A stretch of DNA of 64,000 nt from the NCBI GenBank assembly GCA_035516155.1, contig DATJAP010000032.1, positions 60,107 through 124,106 of the forward strand, written 5' to 3'. The position numbers were made by a program, and so were the translations under genes. Positions 34,730 through 42,000 of the stretch are shown in pieces (position 1 is the first letter of the stretch; each line of letters begins with the position of its first letter). This DNA comes from JAJYKN01 sp035516155 (lineage in GTDB: Bacteria; Nitrospirota; UBA9217). The notes under the pieces are model-generated. The model saw nothing but the letters and a program-made list of their open reading frames with translations. It made no database searches and was not told the DNA's origin.

Positions 34730-36139
34730 ATGGCAAAACTGAGCGCAGAGGCAAAAGTAGGCTTGCTGGTCATTGTGGGTTCACTGGTCCTTCTGTACAT
34801 GACCTTTGCCGTCGGCAAGTACGAGTTTGGAGAGAAAAAAGGATATGTCCTGCGAGCAGCATTTGATTCCGTTGCAGGAATCGATGCCAAGGCGGCGGTA
34901 CGGATGGCCGGAGTGAAGATCGGGTCAGTGGAGAAGGTGGGGCTCGAAGATAGTCATGCCGTTGTAACCATGCGTATCGACCCGGGGGTCCATATACTCC
35001 GCAGCTCCGAGGCGATGATCAAAACCATGGGCCTGCTGGGCGAGAAATATGTTGAATTTGTCCCTCTCAAAACGGAACAGGCAAGAAAACTCGCTCCCGG
35101 AGAGACTGCCTACTACCGCAACGGCGAGCAGGTCCGGATTACGGTTTCTCCGAGTGATGTGGACAAACTCATCAACCAGCTTTCCGACATTTCAGACGAC
35201 GTCAAGCAGATAACGGGATCACTCCGGCAAGTCATCGGAACTGAGCAAGGTACGCGGTCTATGGAAGATATACTGAACGACGTGCGTCAGACAACGGCAA
35301 ACATAAAAGATTTTTCGACCACCCTGCAGACCGACGGCAGCGAACTTGTCATGCGGCTCAATGAACTGGCTGAAAATCTCAACGGAGTCGTGGGCGAAAA
35401 CCGCGATAACCTTCGGGCGACCATGGAGAACGTCCGGGAAGCGTCGAAAAGCGCTGAGACGGCGCTGGCCTCAATCGATAACGCGGCGCGGAAGATCGAC
35501 ACCGGAGAAGGTACAATCGGCAAGCTCTTGAACAACGACAGCATGTACAATAACATCAACACCGCCGCCCAGGGGCTGACGGACTACGTCTCGCGTGTTG
35601 AGCGAATGAAAACGATCGTGGGGTTCCGGAGCCAGTATATGTTCCCCAAGTCGCAGAGTTATGCGACCTTGGAACTGAAACCACGTCCGGATACGTATTA
35701 CATTTTTGAAGTAACGGACGATCCTTTCGGGAACTATACGAGGACGGTGACGACCACCTCGCCAGGCAATACCGTGGTCCAGGAGACCTATGAGGACAAA
35801 TTTAAATTCAGTCTTGAGTTCGCAAAGCGGTGGGGAAACCTTGCCCTCCGTTTCGGGCTTATCGAGTCCACCGGCGGCGTCGGGGCCGATTATTTCGCTT
35901 ATGATGACCGGCTAAAGTTCAGTATCGATGCTTGGAACTTCAACAGCACGGAACCCAACAATGAAAACGCCCATCTGAAGGCGACGGCCAATTATAACAT
36001 TAATAAAGTCCTGTTCGTGAACGCCGGCTATGATAATATGCTGAATGTCCACCGTGCATTACCTTTTGTTGGACTCGGTTTGCGGTTCGATGATGAAGAT
36101 CTGAAATACCTCCTGGGAAGCGTGCCGATACCGAAGTAG
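34730..36139 (+). CDS. mlaD: MCE-domain protein (MlaD-like) with a beta-strand-rich C-terminal half
   Basis: The 469-aa product has one N-terminal transmembrane helix (VGLLVIVGSLVLLYMTFAVG), one MCE domain (about residues 38-120, AAFDSVAGIDAKAAVRMAGVKIGSVEKV), and a long helical part (about 145-290). It ends in a C-terminal region (about 300-469) of alternating polar/aromatic strands such as KFKFSLEFAKRWGNLALRFGLIESTGGVGADY and KATANYNINKVLFVNAGYDNMLN, closing with FVGLGLRFDDEDLKYLLG. Ordinary MlaD is about 150-180 aa, so this is a fused form. The tail resembles outer-membrane barrel strands, which is inference from pattern only. Confidence 0.85.
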   Translation: MAKLSAEAKVGLLVIVGSLVLLYMTFAVGKYEFGEKKGYVLRAAFDSVAGIDAKAAVRMAGVKIGSVEKVGLEDSHAVVTMRIDPGVHILRSSEAMIKTMGLLGEKYVEFVPLKTEQARKLAPGETAYYRNGEQVRITVSPSDVDKLINQLSDISDDVKQITGSLRQVIGTEQGTRSMEDILNDVRQTTANIKDFSTTLQTDGSELVMRLNELAENLNGVVGENRDNLRATMENVREASKSAETALASIDNAARKIDTGEGTIGKLLNNDSMYNNINTAAQGLTDYVSRVERMKTIVGFRSQYMFPKSQSYATLELKPRPDTYYIFEVTDDPFGNYTRTVTTTSPGNTVVQETYEDKFKFSLEFAKRWGNLALRFGLIESTGGVGADYFAYDDRLKFSIDAWNFNSTEPNNENAHLKATANYNINKVLFVNAGYDNMLNVHRALPFVGLGLRFDDEDLKYLLGSVPIPK

Positions 36140-36164
36140 CTGACAGCCCCGCCCTTATCTTACC

Positions 36165-36193
36165 TTGACATTTATGGAGCAGTTTCATAGAAT
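36165..36193 (+). promoter_or_regulatory. Sigma-70 promoter for galU
   Basis: TTGACA (36165-36170), a 17-base spacer and TAGAAT (36188-36193): 11 of 12 consensus positions. The predicted start near 36200 leaves a short leader containing AGGAGG before the ATG at 36216. It rules out the upstream in-frame TTG at 36165, which is the -35 box itself. Confidence 0.75.
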
Positions 36194-36215
36194 GATTGCC
36201 AGGAGGCCACCGGTG

Positions 36216-37082
36216 ATGAATCGGATTACGAAAGCTGTTTTTCCCGCTGCCGGTCTGGGCACGCGTTTTCTGCCTGCTACCAAGGCTTCACCGAAGGAGA
36301 TGATGCCGCTCGTGGACAAACCGCTCATCCAGTACGTCGTGGAAGAGGCGGTTTCATCGGGCATCGACGAGGCGGTTTTAGTAACCGGACGCAATAAGCG
36401 TGCCATTGAAGACCATTTTGATGTTGCATACGAACTTGAGGAAGACCTCAAGGCGAAGGGGAAACACAAACTGCTTTCGGAAGTGCAGCGTATCGCGAAC
36501 ATGGTAACGTTCTGTTATATTCGCCAGAAGAAAGCTCTGGGACTGGGTCATGCCGTGCTGACGGCAAAGCGCGTGGTCGGTCATGAACCCTTTGCAGTGC
36601 TTCTGGGTGACGACATCGTCGACGCTGAAACACCGGTGCTCAAACAAATGATGGAGGTTTTTAAACGCTACCCCGCGACAATTCTTGCGATCCAGAGAGT
36701 GCCTAAATCACAGACCAAGCACTATGGTATTATCGATGCGAAAAAAATCGAGGATGGCGTCTACCTCGTAAAAGATCTTGTGGAAAAGCCTTCACCTCAA
36801 GAAGCACCGTCTAACCTGGCGATCATCGGACGCTATATTCTCATGCCGGAAATCTTCGCTTGTCTTGAAAACACTCGGCCGGGCAAGGGCGGTGAAATTC
36901 AGCTAACCGACGGCCTTCGGCTTCTGATGGAGAAACAGCCGATATATGCCTATGAATTTGACGGCATCCGCCATGATGCTGGAGATAAGCTGGGGTTCCT
37001 CAGGGCAACTGTGGAATTCGGGCTAAAAAATCCTGAGTTTGGCGATGCATTCAGGAGTTACCTGAAAAAATTGAGGCTGTAG
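36216..37082 (+). CDS. galU: UTP-glucose-1-phosphate uridylyltransferase
   Basis: GalU makes UDP-glucose, a precursor for LPS and exopolysaccharide. The 288-aa protein has the nucleotidyltransferase signature KAVFPAAGLGTRFLPATKASPKEMMPLVDKP at the N-terminus, then VLLGDDIVD, LVEKPSPQEAPSNLAIIGRYIL and GGEIQLTDGL. The ATG at 36216 follows AGGAGG by 9 bases and lies just behind its own promoter. Length is normal. Confidence 0.94.
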   Translation: MNRITKAVFPAAGLGTRFLPATKASPKEMMPLVDKPLIQYVVEEAVSSGIDEAVLVTGRNKRAIEDHFDVAYELEEDLKAKGKHKLLSEVQRIANMVTFCYIRQKKALGLGHAVLTAKRVVGHEPFAVLLGDDIVDAETPVLKQMMEVFKRYPATILAIQRVPKSQTKHYGIIDAKKIEDGVYLVKDLVEKPSPQEAPSNLAIIGRYILMPEIFACLENTRPGKGGEIQLTDGLRLLMEKQPIYAYEFDGIRHDAGDKLGFLRATVEFGLKNPEFGDAFRSYLKKLRL

Positions 37083-37141
37083 AAAAATATGATGGGGCGT
37101 GATTACCTGCCGGGAAGCGCGTCTACAATGAGGAGGACGGT

Positions 37142-39553
37142 TTGGCAAAGACCGAAGCGAAAAACATAGAACTCCCGCAATCCATAGAGATCCCCAAAAA
37201 GATACCCTTGCTTCCAATTCGGGACATCGTGGTGTTCCCCTACATGGTCCTCCCGCTGTTTGTCGGCCGGGAAATGTCCATCAAGGCGATCGAAGTGGCG
37301 CTCGAAGGCAACCGCATGATTTTCTTGACATCCCAGAAGGACATCAATGTGGAAAACCCGTCGCCGTCCGATCTTTATTCCGTGGGAACCGTGGGCGTCA
37401 TCATGCGCATGCTAAAGTTGCCTGACGGCCGCATAAAGATCCTTGTCCAGGGAGTGGCCCGGGCAAAAACGACCAAATTTCTTCAGAAGGAACCGTTCTA
37501 TCAGGTCGAGATTAAGGCGTTCCCTGATGTGTCGGTGCCGGTTAATCTTGAAACCGAGGCACTGATGCGTAATGTTAAGGAGCAGATTGAGAAGCTCGTG
37601 TCCTTTGGCAAGGTAATACTGCCAGACATCATGGTGGTCATTGAGAATGTCGACGACCCCGGCAAGCTGGCGGACCTGGCTGTTGCCAACATGGGCCTAA
37701 AGGTTGAGCAGGCCCAGGAGATACTCGAGATCACCGATCCTGTGCAACGGATCAAGCGGATCAATGAGGCGCTCGGTAAGGAAATTGAGCTCCTGTCCAT
37801 GCAGCAAAAGATCCAGGCAGATGTACGCGGCGAGATCGATAAAACGCAGCGGGAATACTTCCTCCGCGAGCAGCTGAAGGCAATCCAGCGCGAACTGGGC
37901 GAGACAGACGACCGCTCCGAAGACATGCGTGAGCTTCGCGAAAAGATTAAGGAAGCCAAACTGCCGGAAAAGGCGGCCAAAGAAGCTGAGAAGCAGCTCC
38001 GCAGGCTTGAGCGGATGCATCCTGATGCCGCGGAAGCATCGATGACGAGGACTTACATCGAATGGCTTGCGGAACTTCCGTGGAGCAAGGCGACGAAAGA
38101 CAATCTTGATCTGAAGGCGGCTCATAGGGTCCTTGAAGAGGACCACTACGATCTTGAAAAAGTGAAGGAGCGGATCCTCGAATATCTCTCGGTTCGCAAG
38201 CTCAAGGAGAAAATGAAAGGACCAATCCTCTGTTTCGTTGGACCTCCGGGGGTGGGAAAAACGTCACTCGGCAAATCCATTGCTCGAGCGCTTGGCCGGG
38301 AGTTCGTCCGTATATCGCTCGGAGGCGTGCGCGATGAGGCGGAAATTCGCGGCCACAGGCGCACGTATGTCGGCGCTCTTCCCGGACGTATCATTCAGGG
38401 CATAAAAACGGCGGGTAACAACAATCCGGTGTTCATGCTCGACGAGATTGACAAACTCGGCGCCGATTTCCGCGGCGATCCTTCCGCAGCCCTCCTCGAA
38501 GTACTCGACCCCGAACAGAACTATTCCTTCAGCGATCATTACATCGGGCTGCCCTTTGATCTGTCGCGCGTCATGTTCATCACTACGGCGAACATGACCG
38601 ACCCGATCCCGGGACCGCTTAAGGACCGTATGGAAATCATCCATCTGTCGGGATATACGGAACAAGAAAAGCTTGGCATCGCAAAAAGTTATCTGATCCC
38701 CCGACAGTTGAGTGAGCACGGTATTACAGAAAAGAACATTGTAATTCCCGACAAAACGATCCTCCAGGTCATCGCCCAGTACACCCGCGAGGCGGGCGTG
38801 AGGAATCTTGAGCGGGAAATCGGCCATCTCTGCCGCAAGGTAGCAAGAAAAATCGCTGAGGGGGAAACAGGGCAGTTTACCATTACTACAGCGAATCTTC
38901 ATTCCTATCTGGGTGTTCCCAAATACCTTCCGGAAGTGGAGCGGGAGAAAGATGAAATCGGCGTTGTAACCGGTCTCGCCTGGACCGAAACGGGCGGCGA
39001 TGTTCTGTACATCGAGGCTACGACCATGCGCGGGAAGGGCAACTTGACCCTCACCGGCCATCTCGGAGATGTCATGAAGGAGTCAGCTCACGCCGCACTT
39101 ACTTATGTCCGGTCGCGCGCTGGCGAACTAGGGATAAGCCCCAATACATTCAGTAAGACCGACGTCCACATCCACGTCCCGGCAGGCGCAATCCCCAAGG
39201 ATGGTCCCTCTGCGGGTGTGACGATGGCGACGGCGCTCGCATCGGTATTTACGAGCAAACCCGTCAAAAAGGATCTTGCCATGACTGGCGAGGTAACGCT
39301 TAGAGGAAGGGTCCTCCCGATCGGCGGACTGAAGGAAAAAACGCTCGCTGCGCGTCGTGCAGGCATCAAGACCATGATCGTGCCGAAACAGAATGAGAAA
39401 GATCTCGACGAAATCCCCAAAAACGTTAAGAAAGACATGCAGTTTATCTTTGTCGAGACAATGGATGAGGTCATTTCCAACGCACTGCGAAAAAAATTGC
39501 TTCACCGCATCGCCCATAAAAGACTGCCCGGCAGATCAAGCGCCACGCATTGA
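37142..39553 (+). CDS. lon: ATP-dependent protease Lon
   Basis: Lon degrades damaged and regulatory proteins in the cytoplasm. The 803-aa protein has the N-terminal substrate domain (IPLLPIRDIVVFPYMVLPLFVGR), a coiled central part, AAA+ Walker A GPPGVGKTS with LDEIDKLG, and the protease domain with Ser in PKDGPSAGVTMATAL and Lys in LKEKTLAARRAGIKT. The start is TTG behind AGGAGG (5 bases); no better ATG lies in frame. It begins 60 bases after galU. Confidence 0.96.
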   Translation: MAKTEAKNIELPQSIEIPKKIPLLPIRDIVVFPYMVLPLFVGREMSIKAIEVALEGNRMIFLTSQKDINVENPSPSDLYSVGTVGVIMRMLKLPDGRIKILVQGVARAKTTKFLQKEPFYQVEIKAFPDVSVPVNLETEALMRNVKEQIEKLVSFGKVILPDIMVVIENVDDPGKLADLAVANMGLKVEQAQEILEITDPVQRIKRINEALGKEIELLSMQQKIQADVRGEIDKTQREYFLREQLKAIQRELGETDDRSEDMRELREKIKEAKLPEKAAKEAEKQLRRLERMHPDAAEASMTRTYIEWLAELPWSKATKDNLDLKAAHRVLEEDHYDLEKVKERILEYLSVRKLKEKMKGPILCFVGPPGVGKTSLGKSIARALGREFVRISLGGVRDEAEIRGHRRTYVGALPGRIIQGIKTAGNNNPVFMLDEIDKLGADFRGDPSAALLEVLDPEQNYSFSDHYIGLPFDLSRVMFITTANMTDPIPGPLKDRMEIIHLSGYTEQEKLGIAKSYLIPRQLSEHGITEKNIVIPDKTILQVIAQYTREAGVRNLEREIGHLCRKVARKIAEGETGQFTITTANLHSYLGVPKYLPEVEREKDEIGVVTGLAWTETGGDVLYIEATTMRGKGNLTLTGHLGDVMKESAHAALTYVRSRAGELGISPNTFSKTDVHIHVPAGAIPKDGPSAGVTMATALASVFTSKPVKKDLAMTGEVTLRGRVLPIGGLKEKTLAARRAGIKTMIVPKQNEKDLDEIPKNVKKDMQFIFVETMDEVISNALRKKLLHRIAHKRLPGRSSATH

Positions 39554-39645
39554 AAGGCGATCATCGGAAGACAGAAGATAAAGGCATGTTACCACGGCCT
39601 GTGGCTCTCTCTCCGTGACCCCGTTTCTCCACGGCAATAAAAAGC

Positions 39646-40674
39646 ATGAAAATTTCGAGTTTGGGTGAGTTCGGTCTGATCGAGAAGATCAGGAAGTTGG
39701 TCATCCGCAGGTCCTCTGCGGTGATGGTCGGCATCGGCGACGATGCAGCGGCGCTCAAGGTATCCGCATCTTCATTATTACTTGCGTCGACTGACATGTT
39801 GATCGAGGGCGTGCATTTTAATCTCGCCTATACTGATTTTTATTCGCTCGGATGGAAGTCCGCCGCAGTCAATCTGAGCGACATCGCGGCGATGGGCGGC
39901 GTCCCCCGCTTCTGTTTGACTTCTCTTGGCATTCCTCCTGCTTTTTCCGTGGAACAGATCTCTGACTTTTATCGAGGTTTCAATGCCATGCTCCGTGCTC
40001 ACCGTACAATCCTCGTAGGAGGGGACACCTGTTCCTCTCGAAACGGGCTCATGGTAAGCGTAACCGTTCTTGGAGGAGTTGAGAAAGCGCACGTTCTAAC
40101 CCGGGCAGGCGCAAAGCCGGGCGACCGGATCTTTGTTACTGGGAATCTCGGGGATTCAGCAGCAGGACTGGAAATCCTGAAATTCGGGGCCAAGAGACGG
40201 GGCTCAATTCGCACTACAGCGGTTGCAAAAAGGCTGATTGATGCACATCTTCGGCCCGCACCGAGACTGGAATGGGGTAGAACAATCGCCCTCTCTAGGT
40301 GCGCCCGTGCGATGATTGATATCAGCGATGGTCTTTCTTCGGATCTTGGACATATTTGTGAGCAAAGCGGTGTTGGTGCGGTGATTGAGGCAGCAAAGTT
40401 ACCCTTATCCCTGTCGCTGCGCAAAGCGGCCGCTTATCTTGTGAACACACCGGTTTATTATGCCTTGTCGGGGGGGGAAGATTATGAACTCCTTTTCACG
40501 GCTCCACCGGAAAAGATAAGGAAGCTTCGGTCTCTCGGCGTTCCTCTGCACGAAATTGGTGAAATTACCAGGAACCGTGCGATGATGATTCTTGATCACA
40601 ACGGCAAACAAACGTCGCTCAGGGCGACGGGCTATGATCATTTTGCAAAGGAACCCAGAGAAACGCATTCATAA
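39646..40674 (+). CDS. thiL: Thiamine-monophosphate kinase
   Basis: ThiL phosphorylates thiamine monophosphate to the active diphosphate. The 342-aa protein starts MKISSLGEFGLIEKIRKL and has VGIGDDAAAL, STDMLIEGVHF, AVNLSDIAAMGGVPRF, GGDTCSSRNGLMVSVTVLG, ISDGLSSDLGHICEQSGVGAVIE and LSGGEDYELLFTAPP, all of the AIR-synthase-like ThiL family. Only 17 bases separate it from the DUF2062 gene. Confidence 0.94.
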   Translation: MKISSLGEFGLIEKIRKLVIRRSSAVMVGIGDDAAALKVSASSLLLASTDMLIEGVHFNLAYTDFYSLGWKSAAVNLSDIAAMGGVPRFCLTSLGIPPAFSVEQISDFYRGFNAMLRAHRTILVGGDTCSSRNGLMVSVTVLGGVEKAHVLTRAGAKPGDRIFVTGNLGDSAAGLEILKFGAKRRGSIRTTAVAKRLIDAHLRPAPRLEWGRTIALSRCARAMIDISDGLSSDLGHICEQSGVGAVIEAAKLPLSLSLRKAAAYLVNTPVYYALSGGEDYELLFTAPPEKIRKLRSLGVPLHEIGEITRNRAMMILDHNGKQTSLRATGYDHFAKEPRETHS

Positions 40675-40691
40675 CAGAGCTAAAGACGATC

Positions 40692-41153
40692 ATGCCTGTA
40701 AGAACGATGAAAAAATACCTGCGGGACCGGCTTCATGCTCTGATTAAGCTCGATGATCCGCCGCACAAGCTTGCGCTTGCCTTTGCTTTTGGAGTGTTTG
40801 TCGCATTCAGCCCGATCATAGGGCTTCACGTAATTACGTGTCTGGTAATTGGGTGGATATTTCGGCTGAATAAACTCGTTATCGTCACGGCGTCATTCAT
40901 AAATAATCCTTGGACCGTTGTTCCCCTCTACGGGTTCTGTATATGGCTCGGCATCAAGATTACCGGTGAAAACAGAGCCGTTCCTCGCATTGCCTGGGAT
41001 CAGCTCAGCTTTGAAAACTCATACATTGTTTTAAAGCCCTACCTCTGGTCCTATGTGGCCGGGACTTTGATTGTTGGTGCCGTTGCCGCAGTCGTGTCCT
41101 ATGTCCTTTTCTACTGTCTCGTTGTGCGTTACCGCAAGATGGAAAAAGAATGA
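40692..41153 (+). CDS. DUF2062 membrane protein
   Basis: The 153-aa product has three transmembrane helices and the DUF2062 pattern: DDPPHKLALAFAFGVFVAFSPIIGLHV near residue 22, and ASFINNPWTVVPLYGFCIWLG near 67. The role of the family is unknown. No strong ribosome binding site precedes the ATG at 40692; a second ATG at 40707 is equally possible. Closeness to thiL suggests co-transcription. Confidence 0.8.
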   Translation: MPVRTMKKYLRDRLHALIKLDDPPHKLALAFAFGVFVAFSPIIGLHVITCLVIGWIFRLNKLVIVTASFINNPWTVVPLYGFCIWLGIKITGENRAVPRIAWDQLSFENSYIVLKPYLWSYVAGTLIVGAVAAVVSYVLFYCLVVRYRKMEKE

Positions 41154-41216
41154 ACTGATTCGCAAGCCCAGCGTTACGGGATTTTCACGACTTTTCGCGG
41201 AAACAGCTGTCAGAAT

Positions 41217-41252
41217 GGGGGAAAATGCTTTCCTGTAGCGGGATATTCCCCC
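41217..41252 (+). other. Hairpin between the DUF2062 gene and the lysine-rich gene
   Basis: GGGGGAAAAT (41217-41226) and ATATTCCCCC (41243-41252) pair at 9 of 10 positions around a 16-base loop. No T-run follows, so its role as a terminator is uncertain. It lies 64 bases after the DUF2062 stop. Confidence 0.45.
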
Positions 41253-41304
41253 GGTCAGCGGCAGTACGGCGCTGAATCGAGTCTGTCATGGTCTGGGTTT
41301 CCAT

Positions 41305-41362
41305 TGACAGAATTCTCAGACAGAATTCTCAGACAGAATTCTCATCACTGAATTCTCATCAC
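41305..41362 (+). repeat. Tandem 13-14 bp repeats ahead of a promoter
   Basis: The unit GACAGAATTCTCA occurs three times in a row and a fourth, changed copy (TCACTGAATTCTCA) follows. GAATTCTCA starts at 41310, 41323, 41336 and 41350, i.e. every 13-14 bases, and the next step of 13 falls on the TTGACA box at 41363. The array directly abuts the promoter of the small lysine-rich protein, so it could be a set of binding sites. Confidence 0.8.
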
Positions 41363-41391
41363 TTGACATTTGCCTCTGCTCGGTGTATTAA
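41363..41391 (+). promoter_or_regulatory. Sigma-70 promoter for the lysine-rich exported protein
   Basis: TTGACA (41363-41368), a 17-base spacer and TATTAA (41386-41391), 44 bases before the ATG at 41435. It is immediately downstream of four GAATTCTCA repeats. Confidence 0.6.
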
Positions 41392-41434
41392 TTTGCACAG
41401 GGCAGTTTGTTACTGCTGCTACAAGGAGGTTAGT

Positions 41435-41701
41435 ATGGCTATATTCAATATATTCATGGCTCTTTTTTTTATTTTTGTTCCAGCAATGGGAATCGCAGAT
41501 GAAGAACAATCGGTCAAGGAAGGTTTCAAAGAGGTTCGCGAAGGCATGAAAAAAGTGGCCGTATCCGTTGATAAGAAGGCCAAAAAAGACTGGAAAGCCG
41601 CGGACAAAAAGGCAAAGGAAGACTGGAAAGCTGTGGATCGCAATGCGAAAAAGACATGGAAGAAAGTCGGCCAGGATGTCAAAAAGGCAATAAAGGACTG
41701 A
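41435..41701 (+). CDS. Small exported lysine-rich repeat protein, function unknown
   Basis: The 88-aa product has a signal peptide (MAIFNIFMALFFIFVPAMGIA) and then a charged helical region. Its last part repeats an 11-residue unit: DKKAKKDWKAA, DKKAKEDWKAV, DRNAKKTWKKV. Tryptophan recurs at the same place in each unit. Eleven-residue periodicity is typical of amphipathic helices in LEA-like and lipid-associated proteins, but no family was recognised. AAGGAGG lies 5 bases before the ATG. The gene stands alone behind its own promoter and repeat array. Confidence 0.75.
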   Translation: MAIFNIFMALFFIFVPAMGIADEEQSVKEGFKEVREGMKKVAVSVDKKAKKDWKAADKKAKEDWKAVDRNAKKTWKKVGQDVKKAIKD

Positions 41702-42000
41702 CATCCCAAATGAGCTATGTTTTTGCATGTCCACTTCGTCCCTCTCCATCCCTCCTCACTTCTCAATTGACATTCAGTCTTGACAAATATATTCTTCCAG
41801 AAGAAAAAGTTAATGAAAGCTTGAGAGGATGATTATGCTTGTAGTCCGATTATATTCCCGGCTCTTTTGCAAGGCAGCCGCAAGAAAAAAGACTTTTTTA
41901 AGAATTTTCACAAGTATCATCTTGAGCCCTTCGTGACTTGGGAAGGGAGTCGTCGGCCAGCATCGTGTAGGCTGAGATCGATGAGGAAGTGAGGCATTGT

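Noticed and set aside
41989..42000. GTG start at 41989 for the fused acyl ligase
   Set aside because: Its ribosome binding site would be only a few bases away; the ATG at 42001 has GAGG at a normal distance.
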